Shown: positions 34,712-47,838, numbered from the stretch's first letter. The stretch: 64,000 nucleotides of DNA from Gonocerus acuteangulatus (GCA_946811695.1 OX328128.1:28304510-28368509), one strand, 5' to 3'. The notes: generated by a model from the sequence alone, not told the origin. Made by a program: numbers and translations.

Positions 34712-35185
34712 TCTACTGTGTATTTGTCAAATACCACTCACTCACTGACCTATCATCGCCAAGCCTCTAACTACTTGACAAAAAATTTGAGATTTTGCAT
34801 GGATACTCCCTTTAGAATTAAAATACTCGCTAAGAGAGGTTTTTTTTTATATATTCTAATTTTTTAGTATTTTTAGAGGGGTTTGAATTGTTTTGTTGAA
34901 CGCCTAGGTAGAATGCGTCGCTAGGTCGTTAAACCCCTGCTGCTGGTAACTTATAGATAATGGGTTATTTCTAGATTATCTCTTTGTTGACACTGGTCCG
35001 GAGCGCCCCAGTGTCAAGAAACATTATACTTTTATTACTTATCAATTGATCCATAACATAGTATGACTGGAACAGTGCTATAACAAACTGTACAAAATTA
35101 CATGGTAGTGTTAATTTTGAAGTACATATTAAACGCAATAAAATAACTACTTATCTACCTTGACGAAGCATGGGTATTCAGCTAA
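34712..35185 (+). mobile_element. Helitron-like element, family 2, copy d
   Basis: It starts TCTACTGTGTATTTGTC after an A, carries the cactcactgacctatcatcg signature, and ends gaagcatgggtattcag then CTAA. At 474 bp it is the shortest copy and lacks the recurrent peptide. Confidence 0.72.
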
Positions 35186-35229
35186 GATGTGATAAAAAGG
35201 AATTCATTGCAGTTGATCACTCAGAAGTA

Positions 35230-35360
35230 TTTTTTCGCGAGAATTTCATCCAAATATCCTTGGGTAGCGGTAGGCAGATTCTGCTGTTTAATGAATTTGA
35301 CCTTTTAAATAAAAGAAAGTATTTTTTCGAAATGTCATTGAAATGGGTCTATTTTTGAGC
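35230..35360 (+). repeat. element A, short distal fragment
   Basis: Related to the distal block of element A (cggtaggcagattctgctg, aatgaatttgacctttt). It adjoins the Helitron-like copy d. Confidence 0.5.
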
Positions 35361-35802
35361 AAACTAAAAAATCTTGATATATATATAAACAAGTGGGGGG
35401 TAGCGTATGTAGATGACTCAAAGGGGTGAAACTAGACCAAACAATTCGTTAATTACTAACGTTAGTGAATATTAATGGATTGTACTTACTAAGTAACAAG
35501 AAAGTTGCTAAGATGTACTTTTCATCTGTCAATAAGCAAAGTTAGTGAGATGGTGAAGGATTAATGGAAAGTATTAAACACGAGCAAACTAGGCATTATG
35601 GGCTCGCCAAAATATTACTGTTTCCTTTTTACGCTATATTATGAATGAAAACCAGTCATGTACAACTGATGAGTTTATCATTTCAAGAAAAATTGTTTTA
35701 TTTATTTTTTTAATTTTCTGCGGATAATTTATTCTCCTTCTAATGATAATTAGCTTCCGGCCTTTGTATAAAGATTTGGAACCTACTCAAAAAATAAATA
35801 AA

Positions 35803-36838
35803 GTCCGATTCGCAGGAACTGCGTCATCTTAGCGCGGTTCCGTTCTTATCTCTAGTGTTTATGAAGGCATAGAATAGAAACAGTTATTACTTTGTTTAGA
35901 TCAATAGCGAAACACCTATCCAAATGAAATCTCAAACAAACCAGTCTTGAAAGGTCTTGATTTACAATCTTACCTGTATGGGTCAGCTATCCCATAAGTC
36001 GGGCAGAAAGGCCTCCGCTCAGAGGCATTTGGAAAGCCTTGGGATCTCTCTCTTTGAACGCTACATTTTTAACAATAAATTGATCTTCTTATTTTACTTA
36101 ATCTTTTTTATTGTCAAATACATTATCCGACTATAAGCAATTAAAAAATAACAAGGAATAAAAACAGACAAAAAGAACAGTTCGAATAAGCGAAATCAAT
36201 TACTTTAATGTTTTAAGCACTTATTTCTCCGATTGACCTCGCCTAATCAAAACTTTCATCAGAACCATTTTTGTAGAGCATTTAGTGAGCTTTCTAGTGG
36301 TCATCTTCCGTTTCCCAAGATTCTCAACCTTTTTCGAGATATTAAAGAAAGTATACAAAGTTACCAAAACTTTTTATGTCTGTTAATAAAATATTTTATT
36401 CTAACCCTTCCTAAACTCCAAACGTAACAAAAATTTCAACATATTAGTTTTAATGAATGTAGAACATGCAGAAAATCTTTCAACTGAATCCAATGATTCT
36501 AAGTACCCAAACCAAAACCGGTATTCAAAAACTATTTTTCCAATTTTCTCGAAAACGATTAAAGCTATCGCCTTGAAAATGGTTTCATTCGTTTTCCTAG
36601 CCCAGGAATCATATAAAACGAATACTTAGAAGCTTATGAACTCAAAAACGTAAGCGTTACGATTTTTTTTGCGCGAATTTCGCCCCAAACGCCATCTTCC
36701 AGTAGGCGGATTTTGCTGGTTAACGAACTTGACCTTTCAAATTGGACGACGGATTTTTGTACCAAATTTCATAAAAATCGGACCATTCGTCTTCGACCTA
36801 GAGAGCGAACAGACAAATATATATATATATATAAATAA

Positions 36839-36895
<57 letters not shown>

Positions 36896-37030
36896 AATTT
36901 GAACCACCATCATTTTCGGTCTCTAGGGGTTCTGAAACGCAAAATTTTCTAGTCGGCACTTCCGGATTGTTTCATTGTATCAACCTTATAAGCGGGGTTC
37001 CTCCCTATGGGGGAGGGAGGAACCGCGCTA
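35803..37030 (+). repeat. element A, copy 5 (best preserved single-module form)
   Basis: Complete from GTCCGATTCGCAGG to the closing hairpin and CGCTA. It has one internal module, the distal block and (TA)n at 36818-36892. At 1228 bp it is probably the basic form; copies with two modules are expansions. Confidence 0.8.
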
Positions 37031-37107
37031 AAATAAAAACATAAGTATATTAGTTTTTTTCGTCTTGTACATTGCATAATATACTGGCCAATATCTGTTC
37101 TATTTTC

Positions 37108-37275
37108 ATGACCTAAAGATTCCATTTGTTCTTGACCTTGCTAAAATCCATTTCCAAATGTTCCACTCCAAGTTGTCTCACCATCCTAATCCTGAAGATC
37201 TATCCTTATCTTCTCAATTTCATCCAGACAATCCTTCCGGGCTGTTTAACAGACGGTAACCCCGAGATAGGCTTA
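37108..37275 (+). pseudogene. non-LTR retrotransposon RT C-terminal fragment
   Basis: The plus frame reads HDLKIPFVLDLAKIHFQMF and then HSKLSHHPNPEDLSLSS, followed by a stop where relatives have RR..R..P.DL. This is homologous in layout to the fragment at 22114-22470. Confidence 0.75.
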
Positions 37276-37279
37276 CTCA

Positions 37280-38500
37280 GACAATCTTGACCATTCAAAT
37301 ATTTGTTTACCAAGGTCTGGAACTCCTAACAATGGTCGGATAATTTTTATATTTAATGGTTCCATTATTTTTATATTTAATGGTTCCATTATTTTTATTT
37401 TATTTTACCTCTCCTGTATTGGTCAATTTGCACATAACATATCGTTATGCATGGTCATTGTACTTAAGGTTTTTACAGAATATAAATTCTCTTTCTTGAA
37501 TTACTTGAAAAATACTTTAGACGGCTTATAGAAATAGTATGGACTGTCCCCTTCTCCCAGAAACTGTGATAACTAGTTGGGGAACATTAATTGAAAGAGC
37601 CCTATTTTATTCAAAACATTTTAATAATATTAAAGAGTTTTTTTCTGCTCTTTAAGATGACGCAGTATGTGTGCAAAAAGTAAAAACTATGTTTTAAATT
37701 TAACATCTGCTGCATCAGATCTTGCAATTATAAGATCCCATTTATCGCTTCTACCCTCGCAAATAAAAATGCTTGAAGAGCAAAACCTTTACGTTGACAT
37801 CACAGATTAATATTAAGAGAAAGTTGGAGATGAACGAAAAAGGAAAAACGATTTTTGACCAATTTAAATAAGTTGTAGAAAAAAAAACACGGGTTACAAA
37901 TTTACAACAAAGCTCTCTAACAGGAGAAGACACAGATTTGGAGCTAATAGGAGATCAAGTAGGTAATATTCAGTAACTGCAGAAGATGTCCCTTAAAAAG
38001 TGTTAATGTGGAGCGCATGTTGTCACAGTTGAAACACATATTTGATGACCGACGATATAACTTGACGGAACATAATCTGGAAATGTACATGATTGTAAAT
38101 ATTAATAACATTTTAGACATTTCTATTTGAAAAAAGCGTCCGCTGGCGTTCACGCTGGCGGGGTGGACATGTACGAAAAAGAAGACTTTATGTTATACAG
38201 TACATTACATAGGTTTGTCGGGTGCAGCTAAAGCATATTTATGTTCCTGAATTTGAGCAGAAGGTTCTAAACGAATTTATAGGTCTTTGTTTGTATAGGT
38301 ATATTGTATATTGTGTTTGTGGGGTGTTGCGCGTTTTTACACGTTTGGCTACTTTTTATTGCACGTTTTTAAAATTTTTGCTGAACGAAATCCGGCCTTT
38401 AATTTTTCCAAATACGGGGTTAAGATAAACATCAACTTTTCATTTAATTACTTATTTTAATCTTAAAATTCCTTAAGTTCTCCGAAATTCTTTAGACACT
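37280..38500. other. unannotated intron
   Basis: Minus-strand frames near 37751-38153 have no recognised domain. Around 37955-38130 the plus strand could encode a run like GDVP*KVLMWSAC, reminiscent of a hAT dimerisation tail, but it is too decayed to call. Confidence 0.3.
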
Positions 38501-38502
38501 AA

Positions 38503-39515
38503 ACCTCCCTGGAATAATTTAAATTTTGAACTGGACTTATCTTTGTCAAAATTCCCTAAACAATTAACATCTACACTTATCTATGAACAGTTATACCAGC
38601 AACAACTAACAAAATATAAGGATTATGTTAAGATTTTTACTGATGCTTCTAAGAGTGACACTAGGGTAGGCTGTGCCATTGTACAAGAAAATGTTTCCAT
38701 CAAGTAGAACCTCCATGAAGCCAATAGTATATTTACGGGTGAAGCTTTTGCTATTTGGCAGGCACTGCAATTAGTCAAATACTCAGAAAAATCTAAAATT
38801 TTAATCTTAACGGACTCGATGAGTTCATTAAAATCGATTGAAGACAGAACCTCAAAGAACCCAATAGCCCAAAAAATAGAATAATCCATATATCAAATGC
38901 CAAATAAAACACTTGCTCTCATCTGGGTCCCTTCTCACCGCGATACTGGTCTGAACCAGAAGGCAGATGAGGAGGCAAACTCAGCTCGAGAACAGGTCGA
39001 AGGAGTAATTTTTATTGAAGAAGCCCCCGCTCCGGACATAAAATATTATGTCAAGAAAAAATTACTATTCCAGTGGTCTGAAGATTGGTTAAAACTAAAT
39101 AACCACCTAAGGAGAATTAAAGAAGATGTAAAGGAATGGACAACGTCACACCGGCAAAACAGGAAAAATGAAGTGCTGCTAACAAGACTACGAATTGGGC
39201 ACATTAAATTGACCCACACGCACATACTATGCGGCTTACATCCACCGACATGCGACACCTGCCAGGACATCATAACCGTCGAACATATCCTCCACCACTG
39301 TCCTGTTTTCCATAAGGAAAGAGAAGCCCAAGGAATACCGAACACCCTGAAAGAGGCACTAATGGACAACCTCGACATAACACAAAAAATAATTGACTTT
39401 TGTACAATAATAAAATTACCAGTGTAAATAATTCATTGACCTGCCAATGACTCTTTTCGAGTAGAGGCAGTAAGTTGAAATAAAATTAAAATAAAATAAA
39501 AAAACATCAACTTTT
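38503..39515 (+). pseudogene. non-LTR retrotransposon RNase H domain and C-terminus (Jockey-like), with 3' tail
   Basis: One frame covers PPWNNLNFELDLSL, then a type I RNase H domain: KIFTDASK (first Asp), GEAFAIWQALQL (Glu), ILTDSMSSLKSI (second Asp) and IWVPSHRDTGLNQKADEEA (His and last Asp). It is followed by LLTRLRIGHIKLTH and a C..C....TVEHILHHCP motif, and ends at the stop at 39427. All four catalytic acidic positions are present. In-frame stops after NVSIK and AQKIE (around 38706 and 38882) inactivate it. An A-rich tail ends near 39515. Confidence 0.9.
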
Positions 39516-39780
39516 AAGCGAGTGCTTAAGCCTAACAGCTCTTATTTTAGGATTATATAAATTACACTTCTGAATAATCTCGATGATATATATAACTTTT
39601 TTCCTTTGTGCTTCAGCGGTATCTCTAACGGTTGCCAAAAAATTTAATTGTGCCCCGCTGATAATGTATGCCCGATACAATATTAAACTGTTATAAATAA
39701 ACCCTTACAACAAAGTGTGTAACAAATTCAACAAAGGAAACTTTATTCAAGTAAGATATTGTATCAATCGATTTACTAAC

Positions 39781-39884
39781 CTGTCTTGGAGATAGCCAAA
39801 TATGTAGTTCCCTATGAGGCCCCCTAGGCCGAGAAGTACTAAAGCCAGGGTTGAGTAGAAGTCCTTGTGGCACACCATCTCCCA
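39781..39884 (-). CDS. SLC22-family organic cation/carcinine-type transporter, internal exon (TM2)
   Basis: A 104-nt minus-strand exon between acceptor tgtgttaacag (39885 upward) and donor gttagt (39780 down). It starts in phase 0 and ends in phase 2. It encodes WEMVCHKDFYST, the hydrophobic LALVLLGLGGLIGNYIFG (TM2) and YLQD. W(D/E).VC after the large extracellular loop is a strong SLC22 feature. Joining it to the exon at 15045-15199 restores GYLQDSLGRRP with no frame problem, so the two are consecutive coding exons across a 24.6-kb intron. The exon for the N-terminus, TM1 and the extracellular loop should lie above 39900 or beyond the window; I did not find it. Confidence 0.9.
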
Positions 39885-39889
39885 CTGTT

Positions 39890-40518
39890 AACACAAAATG
39901 TGGTGAATTAATATATTTACATACTATTCATATATTAATGGTGGTGCATCTAAAAAATGGGGGAGGGAGAAGTGGTAGAGAGAAAGATAGAGAGGGAGGT
40001 GGTTACAAAGAGAGAGTCCGTGTGTGTGTGTGTGTGTGGTTTTATTTGAGAGAGAGATAGAGAGAAATGTGAAAGGGACGCAGAAAGAGATAAAAGTTTT
40101 TGTTTTTTTTTTTTTGTTCTATTAATTGGTTTTTCATATTTTCGAAACTACGCTGTTCCAATAAAAGTAAAAAGGTTATTATTACCAGTTTTCCTCAGTT
40201 TTCTGGATTAAATTCTTTTTAGAGCACTTTACTAATCGGAAGTATCGATTGTTTAGTGCTATTTCATTTTAGTTTGTGTTTATTTTTCCTTTATAACCGT
40301 AATTTAAACATTTCTGTACTATTCGGTCAGTATTGAAAAGTATCGCCAGAATAGTAAAGAACCAGGCGTCTTCAGTTCATATCTCATAAGATAGGCATTT
40401 GTGGCAATCGTTATTTTTTATGTTAGCTTTTTGGTAGAAGATAATAAGGGCTGTTCCTCTTGCGGAAGGTCCTGACATTTTCGCAGTTTCTGCTTCAATC
40501 ATTTCGCTTCACGACCAA
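39890..40518. other. unannotated intron
   Basis: Holds a purine-rich gagagaga-type tract and a (TG)n run near 40020-40038. Nothing else recognised. Confidence 0.4.
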
Positions 40519-40702
40519 GTGCTGATGTTTTCGGAGTTTCTGAGCATACAATTTCTCGATATTCTCAGTATTGGGAAGTGCAATATCACCCATATCAGCA
40601 GTCTTATCATTAACAAGGGGAATAAGACAGCCGATATTGCAGTTACCAATGCAGAAAATTTCGGGAAATCGTATCCTGAGAAACTGCGAAAATATCAGCA
40701 CT
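40519..40702. mobile_element. 184-bp fold-back MITE
   Basis: Arms of about 80 bp, gtgctgatgttttcggagtt and its complement-like ...aaactgcgaaaatatcagcac, face each other. Similar reading frames on both strands are a by-product of the symmetry. Confidence 0.75.
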
Positions 40703-42980
40703 AGCCCGTAAAGCTGAATTATTTGATTATGTTATATCCCTCCCTTATTATCATCGACCTACATGCGCATTCCAAACACGAATTGCCACCATGCATATGC
40801 TTGAACGAACTAATATTACAATAACGCACTGTGTACCTCTATAAACCAGATATTATTATCATTAAAAAGGAAAATAATAAATTTCTGAATTATACTGAGA
40901 GGCAGTCCGTTGCTTTAATATTGGTTCGTCCCTGTACAATTTTGTTTGTACCTTTCTCGAAAAGTCATTATGGGGTGCAGGAGTAGTGAAGTATCTTATA
41001 TTATATTCGTTGAAAAATATATTCATCTTGCTAGAGATTATGTGAAACATTTTGCAGATATCTATATATATAAAAATCACGTGTCTGTTTTTCTGTTTTT
41101 CTGTTTGTTTGTTCCTTATACAAATCCACATCGTTTGACTGATATTGATCAAACTTCGCACATAGATACGTCTTGATCCGGGAAATCTCGTAGTCTAGCT
41201 CAAAATCTTCTAGGATTCATAGTTTGGAAGTAACGAGTTCGAAACTGTCATATACAGAAGAGTTTATAGTCAGAAATCGGCATTTTCTTTCCAGTGTTGC
41301 CCCTCGTTCTAAGAAGAAGTGCAATACAAAACCTTTGTTTGTTTATCTAAATAGTAGCTTTATATTCTCAGAGTTTGGACAAATATCATATAACATATCA
41401 TATAATAAAATATCATATTTTTTAAGATTAATTTTCTTAATATCAGATCAGTTTTCTTCATATTAAATCAATTTTGATTTGATTGCCTAGGGCAACACTG
41501 CTCTAACCTGAATATAGACTAATATCGTATAAATAAGTATATCATAAAAATGTTCTTTGTTTATCTAATCATAATTTGGACTAATATAATATAATTAAGT
41601 GTTCATGTTTCTATTCAGAACTTTAATAATTTCAATACTTTTGTTGAGAGAGTTTTTTTATCTCTTTAGTAAAGGAAGGTTGCAATGTCGGTTATAGTAT
41701 TCGGTATCTCTCACTCGCTTTTCTGTTTAATGAATAAATGAATATGTACTGGTATTTGATGGAGAGGGTTTTAGTATGTGGAAAAACACTTAACTTTTTT
41801 ATTGAAGCTGATGAAGTGTGTAAATAACAATAAAAACAAGGCTAAAAGTATTTTGGAATTGTTTACACTGATGTGGACCTTTTTTTAACTATGAGTCTCA
41901 AAGGTGAAAAATATTTTGTTTCATTTATAGATGACTAGCTGTTACCCGGTGTGCAATGCTACACCTAATTTATATTAAATATCTGTAGCCAGGCGTACCA
42001 TGCTACACATGCTTCATATTAAATAGTTGTAACCCAGCTTCCATGGTACGCCTACTTTATATTATATATTAAAAAAAATTAATTATTATATGATATTTGT
42101 CCAAATCATGAGAATATAAGATTATAAATTGAGTGCTCGGCTGAAAAAATTATTTTCCATTTTTTTAGAGAAAGTGGGGTGGAAAATAAATTAATCCTTA
42201 TTTTTTAAAAAGTACCCTTATTATAAAAAGTATACTTATTTAAAAAAGTACCCTTATTTTAAAATGGTATTACAGTTAAATGATTCCAAATAATTTAATT
42301 GCAATACCGTTTTAAAGAAAATCCAAACCAAACTCCCTGTGTTTAATTTTTTTAAAGAAAAAAAAAGATATATGGTCCATAAATAAATATTCATAAAAAA
42401 ATAGCAATAAAAATGAGGCATTTAATTAAGGTTATGATTAGTTATAAGTTGTAATAATCTATAACTGAAACTATATTCTTTATTTTCATTGATTTTTTTT
42501 TTTAAATATAATATTTATTTATTTAAAGGGCTTTGCATCTAAAGCTAAAACCTCAATGTTGCACGAATATAATATTAATGTGTTATATTGATTACCTGTT
42601 CATTTAATAATCAGTAACTGAGTTTTTTTTTATGAATGAAAAAGTAGGTAAATGGGGCAGGGTTTATGTTATTTATGCCAAAAGGAAAGTTTTAAAAACA
42701 TAGTTTGTTGTTTCAAATACACCTTCACATATTTTTGTTCAATTTTTTTTCCTTTCTATTAAAGCTTCTGTTTCAAATTTTATGGTTCATGAGCTCTTCT
42801 ATGAGGATAGTCCTTCTATCATAGGAAATAGGGGCCTCTAAGAATAAAAACAAATTTAAGATATTTTTTTTTTTTTTGCAGTTATAGACAACAATGAATT
42901 AAAGGTATTTGGGAATTTCAATAACGACATTGACTTGGCGAGCAACAATATTTTTACCAGAATTGCAACCGTATTTAAAC

Positions 42981-43680
42981 ATTTAGTCCAAGAGCTGGTA
43001 ACACACTTTTCAAGTGTTTTATGTGCCTTAAAATTTTGCTATAGTGGGTCTCTAGTGTAGATAAAAAGGTAAGTATGTGGTTGCTGGACATACCTTGAAA
43101 CACCTGGTACTGCGCATGGTAATCAGTAACAAACTATTGGCCAAAAATACTGTTTTATTCAGAAGCCATAATTCTTTAATGTAAAATTAAGGCAATTCTA
43201 TAATTAATAATATATAAGGCAGACACTTTTAAGGGGGATAACATATAAAAAAAACCGAAGTGGGTTTTTTGTAATATTAAATGAAGTCTTTTATTCACAC
43301 TGCTATTTAAACACCATAATTGAAAATAATTACAAAAGGACAGACACTTTTTGTGAGGATTAGTAATCAGCAAACATGAAAATAAATTCAGCCGATGATA
43401 GACTGCAATACACTGCGTGTAACCGTAAGAGTGAGTGAGAGCACCAATCATCAGGACAGGACAGTAGTGGTAGTTCTAGAAATAAAGCAACTTGCCTTAA
43501 TTATACATTAAATATTGTTGGCTTCTGAATAAAATACCATTTTTATATATTTGACATATTTTTTTAACACCTTTCCCCTATGTGCAGTGCCTGGTGTTCC
43601 AAGGTATGTGCAATACAGCAAAATTCCAAGGTGCATAAAACACTTCATGAAACGTGCGTTACCAGCTCTCTGACTAAATG
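42981..43680. mobile_element. element C copy within H1 inner copy
   Basis: Inverted ends ttagtccaagagctggtaac and ...gttaccagctctctgacta. The homologous copy in the outer element is at 47341-48101, so it was present before H1 amplified. Confidence 0.75.
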
Positions 43681-44166
43681 GTGACAGTCAGAGGATATAA
43701 CTATCTCAGACAAACGAAAGCATATCTCAGAATATAATGATTAAATTATTATGGATATTAAATTAATAAAAAATTGCATGGACAATTTAATTACTTATTT
43801 ATTTATTAGAACACCACAATTCACATGACTTCCTCTTCTTATAAAAATAATATTTCAATACATTAATTTATCTGCAAAAAAAAAAAAAAATAGCATGCAA
43901 AAGAAATATTATAAGAAGAAGAACACTTTATTAAAAAAAAAAATTAAAGTGAGGCTGCCCAAATTAATAGGGTTGCTAAACCACACAGCTCTTATAATAA
44001 TAAAATAATGTTTCAAAATGTGGTGAAAATTAATTAATTTATATACATTCATTTGTATGATTATAAACATTTATGTAATTTATTATGTACATCTATCTAT
44101 ATTCAAATAAAAAAATAAGTTAAATATAACAATTTGCATATGTATGTAAGAGGATTAATTTTAAGT

Positions 44167-45365
44167 TCATAAATTTAAGTCCCTTACAAAATGACATTTT
44201 TTACAAAGGAGTTTAAAAAAAAAAAAATCTTTATGTTTTAGAAGTTCTTTATGTATAAAACAAAAATTTCTATCTTTTTGGAAAGTCTTAGAAATATAAA
44301 CTTCACTTAAAGCTACATATTCTGCAAATGTAGACTCTTCCGTAACATCTTTTTGTTTAATCGATTTACAGTATAATGCATTACTAAATAACCTAATAAG
44401 AAAACCAATGGTGGATTTTCGTTCTAAATGATCATTTAAGAATGTAGTCTCTACATCCATCTGTTCAACATTAAATCCTTTTGATATCTTCAACTTTTTT
44501 ATTTTCAACAAAATCTCAAGCATTATTTTGTTTCAAACTATCTATTTCTCTATCTGTAGCTTTTACACAAAAATCACAATCGCTTGATCTTTATCAGATT
44601 CACCCTTTAGCCAATCCAATACAGCTTATGTTTTCTTGGATAACATAAACATGCCTAGCGACAATGATTTTATTATTCAAAAGTACTTTATATCCCACTT
44701 CACTATAACCGATTAAAATGCACATATTCACCTTTTTATCCCATTTAGAAGTTATTTGTTCTGGTTTCCTAACAAAATCTTTACTACCATATAAATTAAA
44801 GTTAGAAACATCTGGATCCTTTGAAAAAAATATTTCATAGGGTATTTTATTCTCAATGGTGTTAGCTAAAGAGAGATTTTTCAAATAAGTTGCTACACTG
44901 ACCATTTCTGGCCAACATTTTTTTCTACAATAGCTTCTGCTAGTAAACAATGAGATATATTGTTCTAGTAAATCACACACAAACACCGTTTAATTCATGA
45001 ACATATGTGGGGCAAGGATTAATTTTGATACACTTTTTTTTTTGGTAGTCATAATTCTTACTATTTAAATATTCCTTACCAATGTCACATCTCATAATAC
45101 CTATTTACCTATTTATTTCCTAAGTTTTTAACCTAATTTACTTATTGAACAAAGGAATGAAAAACTTCTGTTTTAGGTTTAATAGTTTAAATCCTAGCAA
45201 TCCTACTATAATCATCTATAAATGAAACCAAATATATTTCACCTTTGAGACTCATAGTTAGAAAAGGTCAGCATACAACACCGTCAACAATTCCAAAATA
45301 CTTTTAGCCTTGTTCCTACTTTTTTCAAAAGGGACACGATTCATTTTACAACACAAATTTTATAA
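44167..45365 (-). pseudogene. Copia-type retrotransposon pol fragment inside H1 inner copy
   Basis: Minus strand, in order: CCKMNRVPFEKSRNKAKSIL (pre-integrase zinc region); SLKGEIYLVSFIDDYSRIAR (integrase core start, first Asp); EYLNSKNYDY; ELNGV; YLKNLSLANTIENKIPYE and RKPEQITSKW...LIGYSEVGYKVLL (integrase C-terminal side). A deletion then leads to NVEQMDVETTFLNDHLE (RT start), fused directly to RKSTIGFLIRLFSNALYCKS and ESTFAEYVALSE (RNase H end). Several stops and frame changes are present. No LTRs were found around it, so capture by the Helitron is as likely as insertion. Confidence 0.88.
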
Positions 45366-46251
45366 ATTTATATCAGGTCCAGATAAACTGATTCTTTACT
45401 CCCTTAAATGCACTTGAAGTTCTCCCAAAACTTGATTCCTTGATATTTCATTTCAGTTGTTTGAATTAAATAAAGTTAAGCGTTTTACCACATACTACAA
45501 CCCTCTCCATCAAATACCAGTACAAACATATTCATTTATTAATTTAAGAGAAACAGCGAGTGAGAGATTACTTCATAACCGACATTCATATAACCTACAT
45601 TGCAACCTTCCTTCTCTACTATAGAAATAATATAAAAGCGCCTCTTAATAAAAGTATTGAAAATATTAAAGTTTTGAATAGAAACATGAAAACTTACTTA
45701 TATGATATTAGTCCAAATTATATTAGATAAACACAGAACATTTTTATGATATACTTACTTATACGATATTACTCCATATTCTGGTTAGAGCCCAGTGTTG
45801 CCCTAGGCAATCAAATCAAAATAGATTTGATATGAAGAAAATTGATCTGATATTAAGAAAATTGATCTTAAAATCAGATCTTGTCCAAACTCTGAGAATA
45901 TAAACCTACCATTTAGATAAACAAACAATATAAACAAAATAAAAGTAATCAGTTATTTTGCAAAAGAAAAACTTTTCGCCCAAAAAAAGTTTTGTATTGC
46001 CTTTCTTCTTTGAAAAAGTTGCAACACTGGAAGAAAATGGCTATTTCGGAGAATTTACTCCTTCATAAATGACATTTTCGAAGGCGTAACTCCCGAACTG
46101 TGAATCCTAGAAGATTTTGAGCTAGACTACGAGATTTCCCGGATCAAGACGTATCTATGTGCGAAGTGTGGTCAATATCAGTCAAACGGTGTGGATTTGT
46201 ATAAGGAACAAACAAACAGAAAAACAGACACGTGATTTTTATATATATAGA

Positions 46252-46854
46252 TTATAGTAAGATTGCTCTCATGTTAATTTCTTCATAATTGTTCAGTATT
46301 GTTTATTGTTATTTAAGTGTTTAGTGATGAATTCCCTTTGTCGCGGTCTCACTCAAATAAATAGTAAGATTGCTAGGATTTAAACTATTAAACCTAAAAC
46401 AGAAGTTTTTCATTCTTTTGTTCAATAAGTAAATGAGGTTGAAAACTTAGGAAATGAGAGAATTGGTATTGTGAGATATGACATTGGTAAGGAATATTTA
46501 AATAGTAAGAATTATGACTACCAAAAAAAAAAGTGTATCATAATTAATCCCTGTCCCTCATATGTTCATGAATTAAATGGTGTGATTTACTAGAACAATT
46601 ATGAATATATCTCATTGTTTACTGGCAGAAGCTATTGTAGAAAAAAATGTTGGCCAGAAATGGTCTGTGAAGCAACTTATTTGAAAAATCTCTCTTTAGC
46701 TAACACCATTGACAATAAAATACCCTATGAAAACTGTTTTGGAAAGAAACCAGATGTTTCTAACTTTAATTTATATGGTAGTAAAAATTTTGTTAGGAAA
46801 CCAGAACAAATAATAACTTCTAAATGGGATTTTGTAAAGGACTTAAATTTATGA
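46252..46854 (+). pseudogene. Copia-type pol fragment inside H1 outer copy (deleted form)
   Basis: This continues the fragment whose first part is at 41840-41934. It holds ATYLKNLSLANTIDNKIPYE and SNFNLYGSKNFVRKPEQ (integrase). Immediately after TSKW it joins DFVKDLNL, skipping the GY..V.LL block, RT and RNase H parts kept in the inner copy. The Asp-Asp-Tyr-Ser-Arg codons are split by the inner Helitron. Confidence 0.85.
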
Positions 46855-47340
46855 ACTTTAAATTAATTCTCTCACATACATATGCAAATATTATTAAAAT
46901 ATTATATTAAATGTTGTTATATTTAACTTATTTTTTTATTCGCATATAGATAGATGTACATAATAAATTACATAAATGTTTATAATCATACAAATGAATG
47001 TATATAAATGAATTAATTTTCACCACGTTTTGAAACATTATTTTATTGTTACAAGAGCTGTATGGTTTAGCAACCCTATTAATTTGGGCAGCCTCACTTT
47101 AATTTTTTTTTAATAAAGTTATTCTTAATGCATGCTATTTTTTTTGCAGATAAATTAATGTATTAAAATATTATTTTTATAAGAAGAGGAAGTCACGTGA
47201 ATTGTGGTGTTCTAATAAATGAATAAGTAATTAAATTTTCCATGCAATTTTTTATTAATTTAATATCCATAATAATTTAATCATTATATTCTGACATATG
47301 CTTTCTTTTGTCTGAGATAGTTATATCCTCTGACTGTCAA

Positions 47341-47795
47341 CATTTAGTCGGAGAGCTGGTAACGCACATTTCATGAAGTGTTTTATGCACCTTGGAATTT
47401 TGGCGTATTGCATGTCGTGGATAGGTAAGGCATATAAGTGTAGCCTGGACATACCTTGGAACACCAGGTACTGCACATAGGGGAAAGGTGTTAAAAAAAT
47501 ATGTCACTAAAATGGTATTTTATTCAGAAGTCAACAATCTTTAATGTATAATTAAGGCAAGTTGCTTTATTTCTAGAACAGCCACAACTGTCCTGTCCAG
47601 ATGATTGGTGCTCTCACTCACTCTTACTGTTACACACAGTGTATTGCAGTCTATCATCGGCTGAATTTATTTTCATGTTTGCTGATTACTAAACCTCACA
47701 AAAAGTGTCTGCCCTTTTGTAATTATTTTCAATTATGGTGTTTAAATAGCAGTGTGAAGAAGAGACTTCATTTAATATTACAAAAAACCCACTTC

Positions 47796-47838
<43 letters not shown>

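Larger units (their letters stand above)
41935..46251 (-). mobile_element. Helitron-like element H1, inner copy nested in the outer copy
   Basis: A 4317-bp copy of the same element in opposite orientation. On the minus strand it runs from TCTATATATATAAAAATC (46251 down) to ccgggtaacagCTAG (41935). Flanks rejoined across it read ...atagatga|ttatagta..., which is exactly the uninterrupted sequence inside the inner copy itself (near 45205-45225). On the minus strand this is A|T with no duplicated bases, as expected of rolling-circle insertion. Confidence 0.85.
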
